Assembly: GCF_012275575.1 (NCBI RefSeq)
Contig: NZ_NPIH01000255.1
Coordinates: forward strand, 24,932-88,931
Reading direction: 5' to 3'
Origin: Paraburkholderia sp. SG-MS1
Lineage (GTDB): Bacteria > Pseudomonadota > Gammaproteobacteria > Burkholderiales > Burkholderiaceae
Length of the DNA: 64,000 bases
Shown here: positions 1 through 6,721 of the stretch, piece by piece
Numbering within the stretch: position 1 is the first letter of the stretch
How the letters are laid out: the number at the start of each line of letters is the position of its first letter
The notes under the pieces: generated by a model
What the model was told of the DNA's origin: nothing
Databases searched by the model: none
What the model saw: only the letters and a program-made list of their open reading frames with translations
Position numbers and translations under genes: made by a program

Positions 1-938
1 TGAGCGCTCACTACGTGTTTCCGAGCAATCACGTCGCCGCGACCGTCATCGTGTATGGCTTTCTCGCGTTCCTGCTCGCGCGGCGGGTCGGCATGCTGGC
101 GGGCGTGCTGGTAGCGGCCGCCAGCACGATCGTGGTGATCGTGGTCGCGCTCGCGGGCGTGTACTTCGGGCGCTACTGGCTCTCCGATGCGATCGGCGGC
201 GCCGCGCTCGCGTACGCGTGGGTGGCGCTCGTCGCGTTGACGGCGATGTGGCGGCATCCGCAGGCGCCGCCGCCGCGCACATTCATGCCCGCGGTGGTGC
301 TGGCGGTCACACTGTTCAGTGTGGGGGTGCAGCTCGGCGTCGATCCCCCGGCGCCGCCTGCCAGTGCGCCGCGGGCGGCGCCCGTGCTGGTCACGCAGTC
401 CGAGTGGACGCTCTCCTTGTGGAAGCGCCTGCCGTGTTATCGCTCGGACATGGGTGGCGACCGCAAGGAGCCGCTCACGCTGCAGTGGGTGTCGGACCTC
501 GATTCGATCCGCGGACAACTGCGCGCCCAAGGATGGGTCGAGGGCACCGACGTGTCCGCGCACAGCCTGCTCTCGCTCGCATCGCCCGATGTCGCCGCGG
601 TCTCGCTGCCGGTCTTGCCCAAGCTCAACAACGGGGTGCCTTCGTCGCTGGTCTTCATGCGCCCCGGCGATACGCGCGCCGAACGCGATGTGCTGCGCTT
701 CTGGCCAAGCGGTTATGCCGTGGCGAACGGCAACACCGCCACGCCGCTGTGGGTCGGCGCGCTCGCGCACGAGCGGCTTTCGCGGCCGACGTGGCCCATC
801 AACATTCTGCGGGTGGACAGGCAGGCGGCTGCTTTCGATGCGCGCGGAAAACCGGGCGCCGGATCCGGCGCTGCGATTCTCGCCAAGGTGGATTGTCATG
901 GCGTGCCGGTGTCGTTGCTGGCGTCGCCGGTGGAATGA
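1..938 (+). CDS. PAP2 / LssY C-terminal domain membrane protein, 5' truncated by window edge
   Basis: The reading frame is open from the first bases, so the true start lies upstream. The visible part begins with a PAP2-phosphatase-like segment: FPSNH (canonical PSGH) and, about 40 residues later, GRYWLSDAIGG, which aligns with the third PAP2 motif (GxHWLSDxxxG). Hydrophobic helices lie between and after these motifs, followed by a soluble region of about 200 residues matching the LssY C-terminal domain often fused to PAP2 domains. PAP2 enzymes remove phosphate from lipid or isoprenoid phosphates at the membrane. The His of motif 3 is Tyr here and the Gly of motif 2 is Asn, so catalysis may be altered or lost. 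Family fairly sure; substrate unknown. Confidence 0.7.
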   Translation, partial: SAHYVFPSNHVAATVIVYGFLAFLLARRVGMLAGVLVAAASTIVVIVVALAGVYFGRYWLSDAIGGAALAYAWVALVALTAMWRHPQAPPPRTFMPAVVLAVTLFSVGVQLGVDPPAPPASAPRAAPVLVTQSEWTLSLWKRLPCYRSDMGGDRKEPLTLQWVSDLDSIRGQLRAQGWVEGTDVSAHSLLSLASPDVAAVSLPVLPKLNNGVPSSLVFMRPGDTRAERDVLRFWPSGYAVANGNTATPLWVGALAHERLSRPTWPINILRVDRQAAAFDARGKPGAGSGAAILAKVDCHGVPVSLLASPVE

Positions 939-1026
939 GCCGCTCGGGACGGCGATTTGGTGCGGGCGCGCACAGTCCGCACGTTCGTTGGACCACCTGA
1001 CAATTCGCCTTGCGCTCAAGGAGTTA

Positions 1027-1038
1027 GGCCAATTGGCC
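1027..1038. repeat. Perfect 12-bp palindrome GGCCAATTGGCC
   Basis: The sequence reads the same on both strands over 12 bases. It lies 89 bp after the PAP2/LssY gene and just before two inverted DnaA-box-like nonamers. Its function is unknown; it may be part of a compact protein-binding site. Confidence 0.4.
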
Positions 1039-1043
1039 AGAAC

Positions 1044-1078
1044 TTGTCCACAAGGATATGAACATTTTCTGTGGATAA
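1044..1078. promoter_or_regulatory. Pair of inverted DnaA-box-like nonamers
   Basis: TTGTCCACA (1044-1052) differs by one base from the DnaA box TTATCCACA. TGTGGATAA (1070-1078) is an exact DnaA box on the other strand. The two face each other across 17 bp. No replication gene is visible nearby, so this is more likely a DnaA-responsive or titration-like site, or a relic carried with the neighbouring fragment, than an origin. Confidence 0.35.
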
Positions 1079-1793
1079 GCCTGGCAGTGTGCGGATGGCA
1101 TTTCTTTGGTGCTGTTGCCCTATGTCTCCATGGCCGGCAAGCATGCCGAAGCGTTCGGACTGCGCACGTCCCACGCGCCACAAAGCCGCCGCGGAATTCA
1201 GCCGGCGCACGCTGGGCGCGTGGGTCGAGCGTTTCTATCGCGAAGAACTCGAGATCACGGCGCCGATCTGGGGCGGCAAGCATCCTTCGTACGCGGACCC
1301 GACGGGCCTGTCGGGGCGTCTCGGTTCGGTCGAACATCTGCCGCGTTCCGGTTCCCGTTTGCTGCTGATCCCCGAGCTGTCGCCGCAGGCGCGCTTCATT
1401 CACATCCACCGCGATCCTCGCCAGGTCGCCAATTCCCTGCTGCACAAACGCTGGATAGGATCGATCGACGACGGCGTGCGCGTCTGGGGCCAATATGTGG
1501 GAGAGGTTATCGATTTCTTCGAAGAACTCCCCGATTGGCTTGACCATTCCCTATCGCGGTCTGATCGAAGAGCCGCTCGCGACGGGCGCGCATATCGGGC
1601 GCTTCCTCGGCCCCGCGGACGCATCGCCGATCAGCGATTTTCTCATTGCCCAGCGCGAGTCGCCGACACCGTTCAGCGATCCCGTAACCGATACCGCCGA
1701 TCTATATGTGATCCCGACGAGCCGGCCGGCGACGGCAAACTGCTGGCGCTTGCAGGAAGAGCCGCCACGCATCTGGCGTATGCGGCTGCGTAA
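1071..1793 (+). pseudogene. Sulfotransferase-family gene remnant with frameshifts
   Basis: The middle stretch reads as a sulfotransferase, including a PAPS 3'-phosphate-binding-like segment (FIHIHRDPRQVANSLL) and a WGQYVGEVIDFFEELP region. After about 1540 the sensible translation moves to another frame (LTIPYRGLIEEPLATGAH and on to about 1790). Before about 1190 it also appears in a different frame (LLPYVSMAGKHAEAFGL). At least two indels therefore break the gene. The N-terminal phosphosulfate loop (G-x-x-R-S-G-T type) is not visible. I call it a decayed gene; sequencing error is the only alternative. Another sulfotransferase-like gene lies at 61444-62562. Confidence 0.65.
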
Positions 1794-1969
1794 TCTGGCA
1801 TGTCTACGGACCGCACAGCGCCGGCAACGCCACCCTCGGGCGTCGCCCCTCCCCGCCTTGCAAACCGGAAAACGTTCACACCTGTCATCCACCTGTCGCT
1901 CGCAACGTCGGAAGAAGCTAAGATGAGCGCTGGCCCGAGCGGCCCGACGACGATATCAAGGAGACGACG

Positions 1970-2761
1970 GTGGAACGCTTCACACCCGGACAACTCGACG
2001 AATACGCTGCCACATTCGAGCAAGACGGCATGGTCATCCTGCGTCGCCACTTTGCGAAGGCCACGCTGTACGCGTGGCGTGCGGCGTTCGCCCCATTGCT
2101 CGAAGAGCGCATTGCGTCGAATGCGACCGCCGTGCGCGGCGCGAACCGGCATTACATCACGCTGCCGTTTAGCGGCGTATTCGCTGACGAAAGCATCTTC
2201 TGCGATCCGGACGTGCTCGGCATTGTCGAGCGAGTCGCGGGCGACGAACCGGTGATGTGTCAGCTTGCCACCGACACGCCGCTGAACGGCTCGGCGTATC
2301 AGGAGATCCATCGCGATACACCGGCGCTGTTCGATGGGATGCCGGAAACGCCTTCCTTCCAATTGGCTGTCAATTTCCCGCTGTGCGACGTCACGCCGGA
2401 AAACGGTCCGTTCGAGACCACGCTCGGCACGCATCGTATGCGCTCAGAGGACGCGATGAATGCCTGGCGCGAAGGCCGCTTGCCATTGCACGCGATTCCG
2501 ATGGAGCTCGGCGACGTGATGATCCGCGACGTGCGCGCCCTGCATCGCGGCACACCGAACAGGACCGACGAGCCTCGCCCGATGGTGGTGATCGGCTACA
2601 GCAGGAGCTGGTATTTCCGTCCCGAAGTGCACATCGACGTGCCCGTCGCGGTCGATGAACAATTGAGTCCGCGCGCGAAGCGGCTGCTGCGCTACATGCC
2701 GCGCGTCGATCAGGCGGACGGCGCGTCGGCGCCCGAGCAGTACCGCAAATTCGCTTACTGA
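1970..2761 (+). CDS. Phytanoyl-CoA dioxygenase (PhyH)-like Fe(II)/2-oxoglutarate oxygenase
   Basis: A 263-residue protein begins at GTG with AAGGAG about 8 bases upstream. It has the PhyH-type iron ligands: H114-R-D116 (EIHRDTP) and distal H192 (ALHRGTPNR), with R203 placed to bind 2-oxoglutarate. The NGPFETTLGTHRM segment is also typical of the family. Such enzymes hydroxylate small organic acids, amino acids or lipids in the cytoplasm using O2 and 2-oxoglutarate. Nothing next to it fixes the substrate. The preceding 170 bp hold no intact gene. Family call is confident. Confidence 0.85.
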   Translation: MERFTPGQLDEYAATFEQDGMVILRRHFAKATLYAWRAAFAPLLEERIASNATAVRGANRHYITLPFSGVFADESIFCDPDVLGIVERVAGDEPVMCQLATDTPLNGSAYQEIHRDTPALFDGMPETPSFQLAVNFPLCDVTPENGPFETTLGTHRMRSEDAMNAWREGRLPLHAIPMELGDVMIRDVRALHRGTPNRTDEPRPMVVIGYSRSWYFRPEVHIDVPVAVDEQLSPRAKRLLRYMPRVDQADGASAPEQYRKFAY

Positions 2762-2847
2762 TCGCGCTGGAGTACCGTCTCGGCCCGCCATTCAAAACGG
2801 CGGGAATGCCGAGCGGGACTGTGACCGCCCCCTCTGGAGAAGCGTGT

Positions 2848-3351
2848 ATGCCCTCACGCATCGACCCGCTCTTCGCCGTCGCCGAACGGTTGATATTGAG
2901 CCTGTACGATGGCGGAATATTGTCGCCGGCAGTGCTGGAACGTGTGATTGTCTCGCTCGCCGGAACCCGATGGGATACTCGTCCCGACTCGCGTGCGAAC
3001 GACCAACGCTCGTTGCCGGAAGTCGTGGTCTCGGTCATGATGCCCGGCAAGGCACTCGACAATGTCGATCAGGATTACGCCGCTGTGATCGACCATATCG
3101 TCGGAGCGGCTAAGCAAGCGGCACGGCCGGTCAGTGGCGACGACAGACGCGCTACCGGCAAGCCGCGCAAACGCTCCGCGGCCCCGCCAATCGGGAACGA
3201 CGATGCCCCGGAGTCCGAACTGCTTGAACAACTGGCAGGGACACGCGCTACGTCGAATACAAAAGCGAAGCCGTCTCGCGCCGGTCGCAATACTCAGGCA
3301 GGTTCCGGCTTCAACCCTCTGCAAAACGCGGCGCCCCCGAAGAAGCGGTGA
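2848..3351 (+). CDS. Hypothetical protein, 167 residues
   Basis: I chose ATG 2848, preceded by GGAGA, over an in-frame GTG at 2806. The N-terminal half (about residues 1-90) is compact and mixed hydrophobic, with a helix-like LFAVAERLILSLYDGGILSPAVLERVI. The rest is basic, low-complexity and rich in Ala, Pro, Arg and Lys, probably disordered. There is no signal peptide or membrane segment. I do not recognise a family. The basic tail could bind nucleic acid or polyphosphate, but that is a guess. Confidence 0.6.
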   Translation: MPSRIDPLFAVAERLILSLYDGGILSPAVLERVIVSLAGTRWDTRPDSRANDQRSLPEVVVSVMMPGKALDNVDQDYAAVIDHIVGAAKQAARPVSGDDRRATGKPRKRSAAPPIGNDDAPESELLEQLAGTRATSNTKAKPSRAGRNTQAGSGFNPLQNAAPPKKR

Positions 3352-3757
3352 CGATGTCGACTGAAACTGTTGTCGACGCGACGCGCTCGCACTGGCGATC
3401 CTCAAAGGACATCCCGCCATTCGTTCGTTGCAGAAATGCAACGGCGATCAGATTCAATCGCGCACCCTTGCGGTTCGAGTAGAAGAAGTTCTGCGCAATT
3501 TTCTTCCGCTTGCGCAATTCATCGATCCGGCTGGCAGAATCAGCGAGCACCCCGCCCGGAGAAGACACGGATCAATCAATCGATGGACGCACGAGAACAT
3601 TGGAAATACGGCATTTGAAATGCAGGAGAGCCGATCACCAGCATGCGCGGGCGCTTCTGTCATCGATAGCACATGCCCCTATTTTTTTTACCCAACGGCC
3701 CGCTTTAACGCTATCGTCTCACTGCAACCTGAGTTCGTAGATCAATGGGAGTTCCGT
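3352..3757 (+). other. Gene-free 406-bp leader before the phospholipase gene
   Basis: The frame of the following gene stays open upstream, but the residues it would add are not protein-like and precede a clear signal peptide, so I treat this as untranslated. It is richer in A and T than its surroundings, with a run of eight or nine T at about 3681-3689, suggesting a promoter region. No defined -35/-10 pair was convincing. Confidence 0.35.
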
Positions 3758-5089
3758 GTGTGGAATCGATTGATGTTTCGAGTAAAGAAAGGCCGCAGGT
3801 TCATCGTCGGCGGCAAACACTCATATGCGTCCGGGTTATCTCTAGGAATAAGCGCGCTGGTGTTGTGCTATCCGGCGACCAGCTTTGCCGGCGTTGCGGT
3901 CCTGCGCCCGCCGCGCGAGGCGCTTTCCAGTGCCCCACTCGAAGTCACGATTCTCTATTCCGGTGATCAGCCGGACGGCTCGGAATACAACGTTCCCGCC
4001 CAATTGAAAATCGCCGTTAGCAACATCGACGTCATACCGACTCCGTTGACGCTCACTCGCGATAGCGGCACGCCCGATCACATCAAGCTGGCAACGGGCG
4101 ATCTCAAGGCGGTCCGCTATAGTGGCACGTGGCCCAAATGGGCCCGCGGCGCGATGAAGTTCGATATTCCCGATCTCGATGCTTCGCCCTCTTTCGTCAT
4201 GCTCACCCGTCCGCCCAACTCCGGCAAAACGACGGAACTGGCTTCGTCGGAGGGTGCGCCGGGCACGGCGGGACAAGTGTCGACTATCCCGGAACAGCCC
4301 GCGAGCGCCTTCCCTGTTTCACCCGCACCGGCGCCCGCCCGCGCCAATGCACCCTCGCCAGAGGTGACCAGTTTCCTGAGCCGTTTCTCCGCATTCGAAC
4401 CGATGTATTTCGCCGATGGCTCGAATGGAGAGAACCTCGCGAAGTTTCAGTTGAGCTTCAAGTTCCGCATGGTCATACCGGACGACCCGCGCTCGAAACG
4501 CTTCGTCGACAACCTGTACTTTGGGTACACGCAAACTTCGTTGTGGGATCTCGGCGAATACTCCGCGCCCTTCCGGGACACGAGCTACATGCCTCAATTG
4601 TTCTATTCTCTGGATGACACAGGTTGGAAGAGCTCGCTATTCAGCAAGATGAGCCTGATGGCCGGCTACGGTCACGAATCGAATGGCCGCGACGGTCCCG
4701 AATCGCGTGGCGTCGATATCTTATTCGTGCGCCCCACGTGGGAGTTCGGCGACCTGAATGCCAACCATTTGACCGTGTCGCCGAAGTTCTATTACTACGT
4801 GCATATTGCGGGAGAGAACCACGATATCGCGGACTACCGCGGCTACGTGGATCTATTGCTCAAATACGGCAGTACAGATGGCTGGCAACTGGCCACCACA
4901 TTGAGAAAAGGCACGAAGTCCACCAAGGGCAGTATCGATACGCAGTTCACCTACCCGTTGGCGAAGCTGATTAATAGCGCCTGGGGCGGCTATCTGTGGG
5001 TCGGGTTCTTCACGGGCTATGGCGAGGATATTCTCGACTACAACCAGCATCGGTGGATTGCGCGAATCGGGTATAGCATCACGCGGTAG
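3758..5089 (+). CDS. pldA: Outer-membrane phospholipase A (PldA/OMPLA family)
   Basis: GTG 3758 has GGGAG five bases upstream; ATG 3773 is an alternative. The N-terminus (RVKKGRR, then a hydrophobic stretch ending YPATSFAG) is a Sec signal peptide. Residues about 30-200 form a periplasmic region with a Pro/Ala-rich linker, longer than in Escherichia coli OMPLA. The C-terminal ~250 residues form the barrel with the catalytic signature GYGHESNGRDGPESRG, giving H306 and S308. The family hydrolyses acyl chains of outer-leaflet phospholipids as a calcium-dependent dimer. The gene stands alone and ends before a strong terminator. Confidence 0.85.
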   Translation: MWNRLMFRVKKGRRFIVGGKHSYASGLSLGISALVLCYPATSFAGVAVLRPPREALSSAPLEVTILYSGDQPDGSEYNVPAQLKIAVSNIDVIPTPLTLTRDSGTPDHIKLATGDLKAVRYSGTWPKWARGAMKFDIPDLDASPSFVMLTRPPNSGKTTELASSEGAPGTAGQVSTIPEQPASAFPVSPAPAPARANAPSPEVTSFLSRFSAFEPMYFADGSNGENLAKFQLSFKFRMVIPDDPRSKRFVDNLYFGYTQTSLWDLGEYSAPFRDTSYMPQLFYSLDDTGWKSSLFSKMSLMAGYGHESNGRDGPESRGVDILFVRPTWEFGDLNANHLTVSPKFYYYVHIAGENHDIADYRGYVDLLLKYGSTDGWQLATTLRKGTKSTKGSIDTQFTYPLAKLINSAWGGYLWVGFFTGYGEDILDYNQHRWIARIGYSITR

Positions 5090-5176
5090 TGAGCGGGTGA
5101 TGGAGAGCGTTCGCGCGCCAGCGGAACGCAGTTGACCGGCTCCGGATGCGGCCACACGTGCATCGCTACGCGAAAG

Positions 5177-5202
5177 AAAGGCCGCTTTATGAAGCGGCCT
5201 TT
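5177..5202 (+). terminator. Intrinsic terminator hairpin after pldA
   Basis: AAAGGCCGCTT and AAGCGGCCTTT form a perfect 11-bp stem with a four-base loop, about 90 bp after the phospholipase stop. The A-rich and T-rich stem ends would let it work in both directions. Confidence 0.8.
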
Positions 5203-5358
5203 CGCATTGATAGGGATGCCAATCAAAAGAACACGATCGGCGGTTCACCGGGTCGGTCTCGGCGTCAGTCATGGCGGCGTTCGCGGCGCCTGCCCTCGCG
5301 GTTTGCGCGCTGACGTCGGCGCTCCCGTGCAACTGCGAGTTCCAACGCACCCCATGCT

Positions 5359-5372
5359 CTGTTAACGAACAG
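5359..5372. promoter_or_regulatory. Inverted repeat CTGTT-AACG-AACAG upstream of the acyl reductase-like gene
   Basis: This is a perfect five-base inverted repeat 106 bp before the start of the signalling operon, in the otherwise gene-free stretch 5090-5478. It is a candidate operator for that operon. Short palindromes of this size also occur by chance. Confidence 0.3.
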
Positions 5373-5478
5373 ACGGGCACACAACAGCACTTTTCTCTAG
5401 AGTTGAAGGGTTGCCCGTCAATCCTGACCGGCGACATTCCGCTGATTTTGCAGCGAATTCCAACATTAGGGAAAACCA

Positions 5479-6705
5479 ATGAAAACTTCTGTTCTCAAGG
5501 AAGTGCCGACTCATTCCGAACAGCACGCGGGGCTGAATTTGCATCTGAATTGTGCGCCACTGGCACTCAAACACACCATCCTCCCGGAACAGATCCGGGA
5601 TAACCTGCCCCCAGGTCACGGCGGAGTGGGTTTTTTGTTTCACGCTACGGACTGGGATACGCTTTCATTTTCTTTTCATAATGTCAAGCATCGAAGCGCC
5701 TCATTTGAAGAGGAGCTTTGGCATACCAGGCCTTTTATTGCATCGCCGATCTATTCCGGCTCCCAGATCATCGGAGCGAATATCGCCTGTCCGGTGCCGC
5801 TCGAAATGTGGCTAGGCAGTCCGCGCGGTATCAAGCGTTTCCGGGAAACGCAATTTTTTCCGGCTCTGGAATTGGCGCGGCAAGCGGGTCTGAACATGGT
5901 GGCGATGGGCGCGTCCACGCCCTATGCGTGCAACTATGGCGCCCTGCCGCGCCATACGAAGCCGCCCCACATCACCACGGGCCACGCGGCCACCGCGGCG
6001 ATGCTGAAGGACTGGGCGATCCATTGCTGCAACGAACTCGACCTCGCATTTGGCAACACCAAACTCGCCCTTTTCGGCGCGGCCGGACGGCTCGGCACGA
6101 CGGTGGCCAAGTATCTGCTCTACAAGGACGCCCCGAAAGAGCTGGTTCTGATCGACCTGCCGGACAAGCTGAATCTGCTCACCGAACAGGCCAAAGAACT
6201 GCTGGCGTCGGACCTGCTGGGCAAGTCGCGCGTGTCGGTGCACACCTTCAGCCCGGATACGCCGCTGCCGCAGTTCGACGGCGCAATCCTCGCGAGCAGC
6301 ACCAGCGTGCCCTACCTCAGCGCGTCCGAGCTCAGACGCGCGCAGTTCTGGATCGACGACTCCCATCCCCGGGCGGCGAGCGTCGAGGCCGAACTCGCGT
6401 CACGCGGCCAGACGCTATATATTGAGTGTTTCGCCCGCGGTCCCGCCGGGCTCGACACCACCTTTCCGTTCAGGCTGCCGTCTACGCGCGACTGCTACAC
6501 CTGCTTCGCCGAAGGCTACTCGGCCTGGCAGGAAGGCATTGCGTCCGATTTCATCATCGGCAGCCCGCCCGTGTGGTCGGTCTCTTATACTCACGGTCTC
6601 TTGAAGAAGTACGGGTTCTCGGTCGGCCCTTTCCACGGGAAAAACGGCTCGCCGATCAGCCTCGACACACAACAACGCAGCAACCCTGAACTGATGGGGT
6701 CGTAA
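5479..6705 (+). CDS. Long-chain acyl-ACP reductase (AAR)-like Rossmann enzyme, possible signal synthase
   Basis: A 408-residue protein whose layout follows cyanobacterial acyl-ACP reductase, by memory of the AAR sequence. The central ITTGHAATAAML aligns with FTTGNTHTAYVI of AAR. A Rossmann loop follows, G200-A-A-G203-R-L-G206, for NAD(P)H. Near the end lies C342-F-A-E, matching the CFAE motif whose Cys carries the acyl thioester in AAR. The C-terminal KKYGF matches the RHGF of AAR. AAR makes fatty aldehydes from acyl-ACP. Here the N-terminus is about 50 residues longer. The gene is 16 bp before a CqsS-like receptor kinase, so it may make a lipid-derived signal. There is no aldehyde-deformylating oxygenase gene nearby. 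The 5' part (5630-5760) is unusually AT-rich. Homology likely; substrate unproven. Confidence 0.65.
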   Translation: MKTSVLKEVPTHSEQHAGLNLHLNCAPLALKHTILPEQIRDNLPPGHGGVGFLFHATDWDTLSFSFHNVKHRSASFEEELWHTRPFIASPIYSGSQIIGANIACPVPLEMWLGSPRGIKRFRETQFFPALELARQAGLNMVAMGASTPYACNYGALPRHTKPPHITTGHAATAAMLKDWAIHCCNELDLAFGNTKLALFGAAGRLGTTVAKYLLYKDAPKELVLIDLPDKLNLLTEQAKELLASDLLGKSRVSVHTFSPDTPLPQFDGAILASSTSVPYLSASELRRAQFWIDDSHPRAASVEAELASRGQTLYIECFARGPAGLDTTFPFRLPSTRDCYTCFAEGYSAWQEGIASDFIIGSPPVWSVSYTHGLLKKYGFSVGPFHGKNGSPISLDTQQRSNPELMGS

Positions 6706-6721
6706 TATCAACGGAGGCCTG

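Noticed and set aside
1044-1078. Replication origin
   Set aside because: Only two DnaA-box-like sequences and no dnaA, dnaN, parAB or rep gene nearby.
5479-6705. CqsA/LqsA-type alpha-hydroxyketone synthase
   Set aside because: The usual partner of a CqsS-like kinase is a PLP-dependent acyltransferase. This protein has a GxxGxxG Rossmann loop and no PLP-Lys pattern.
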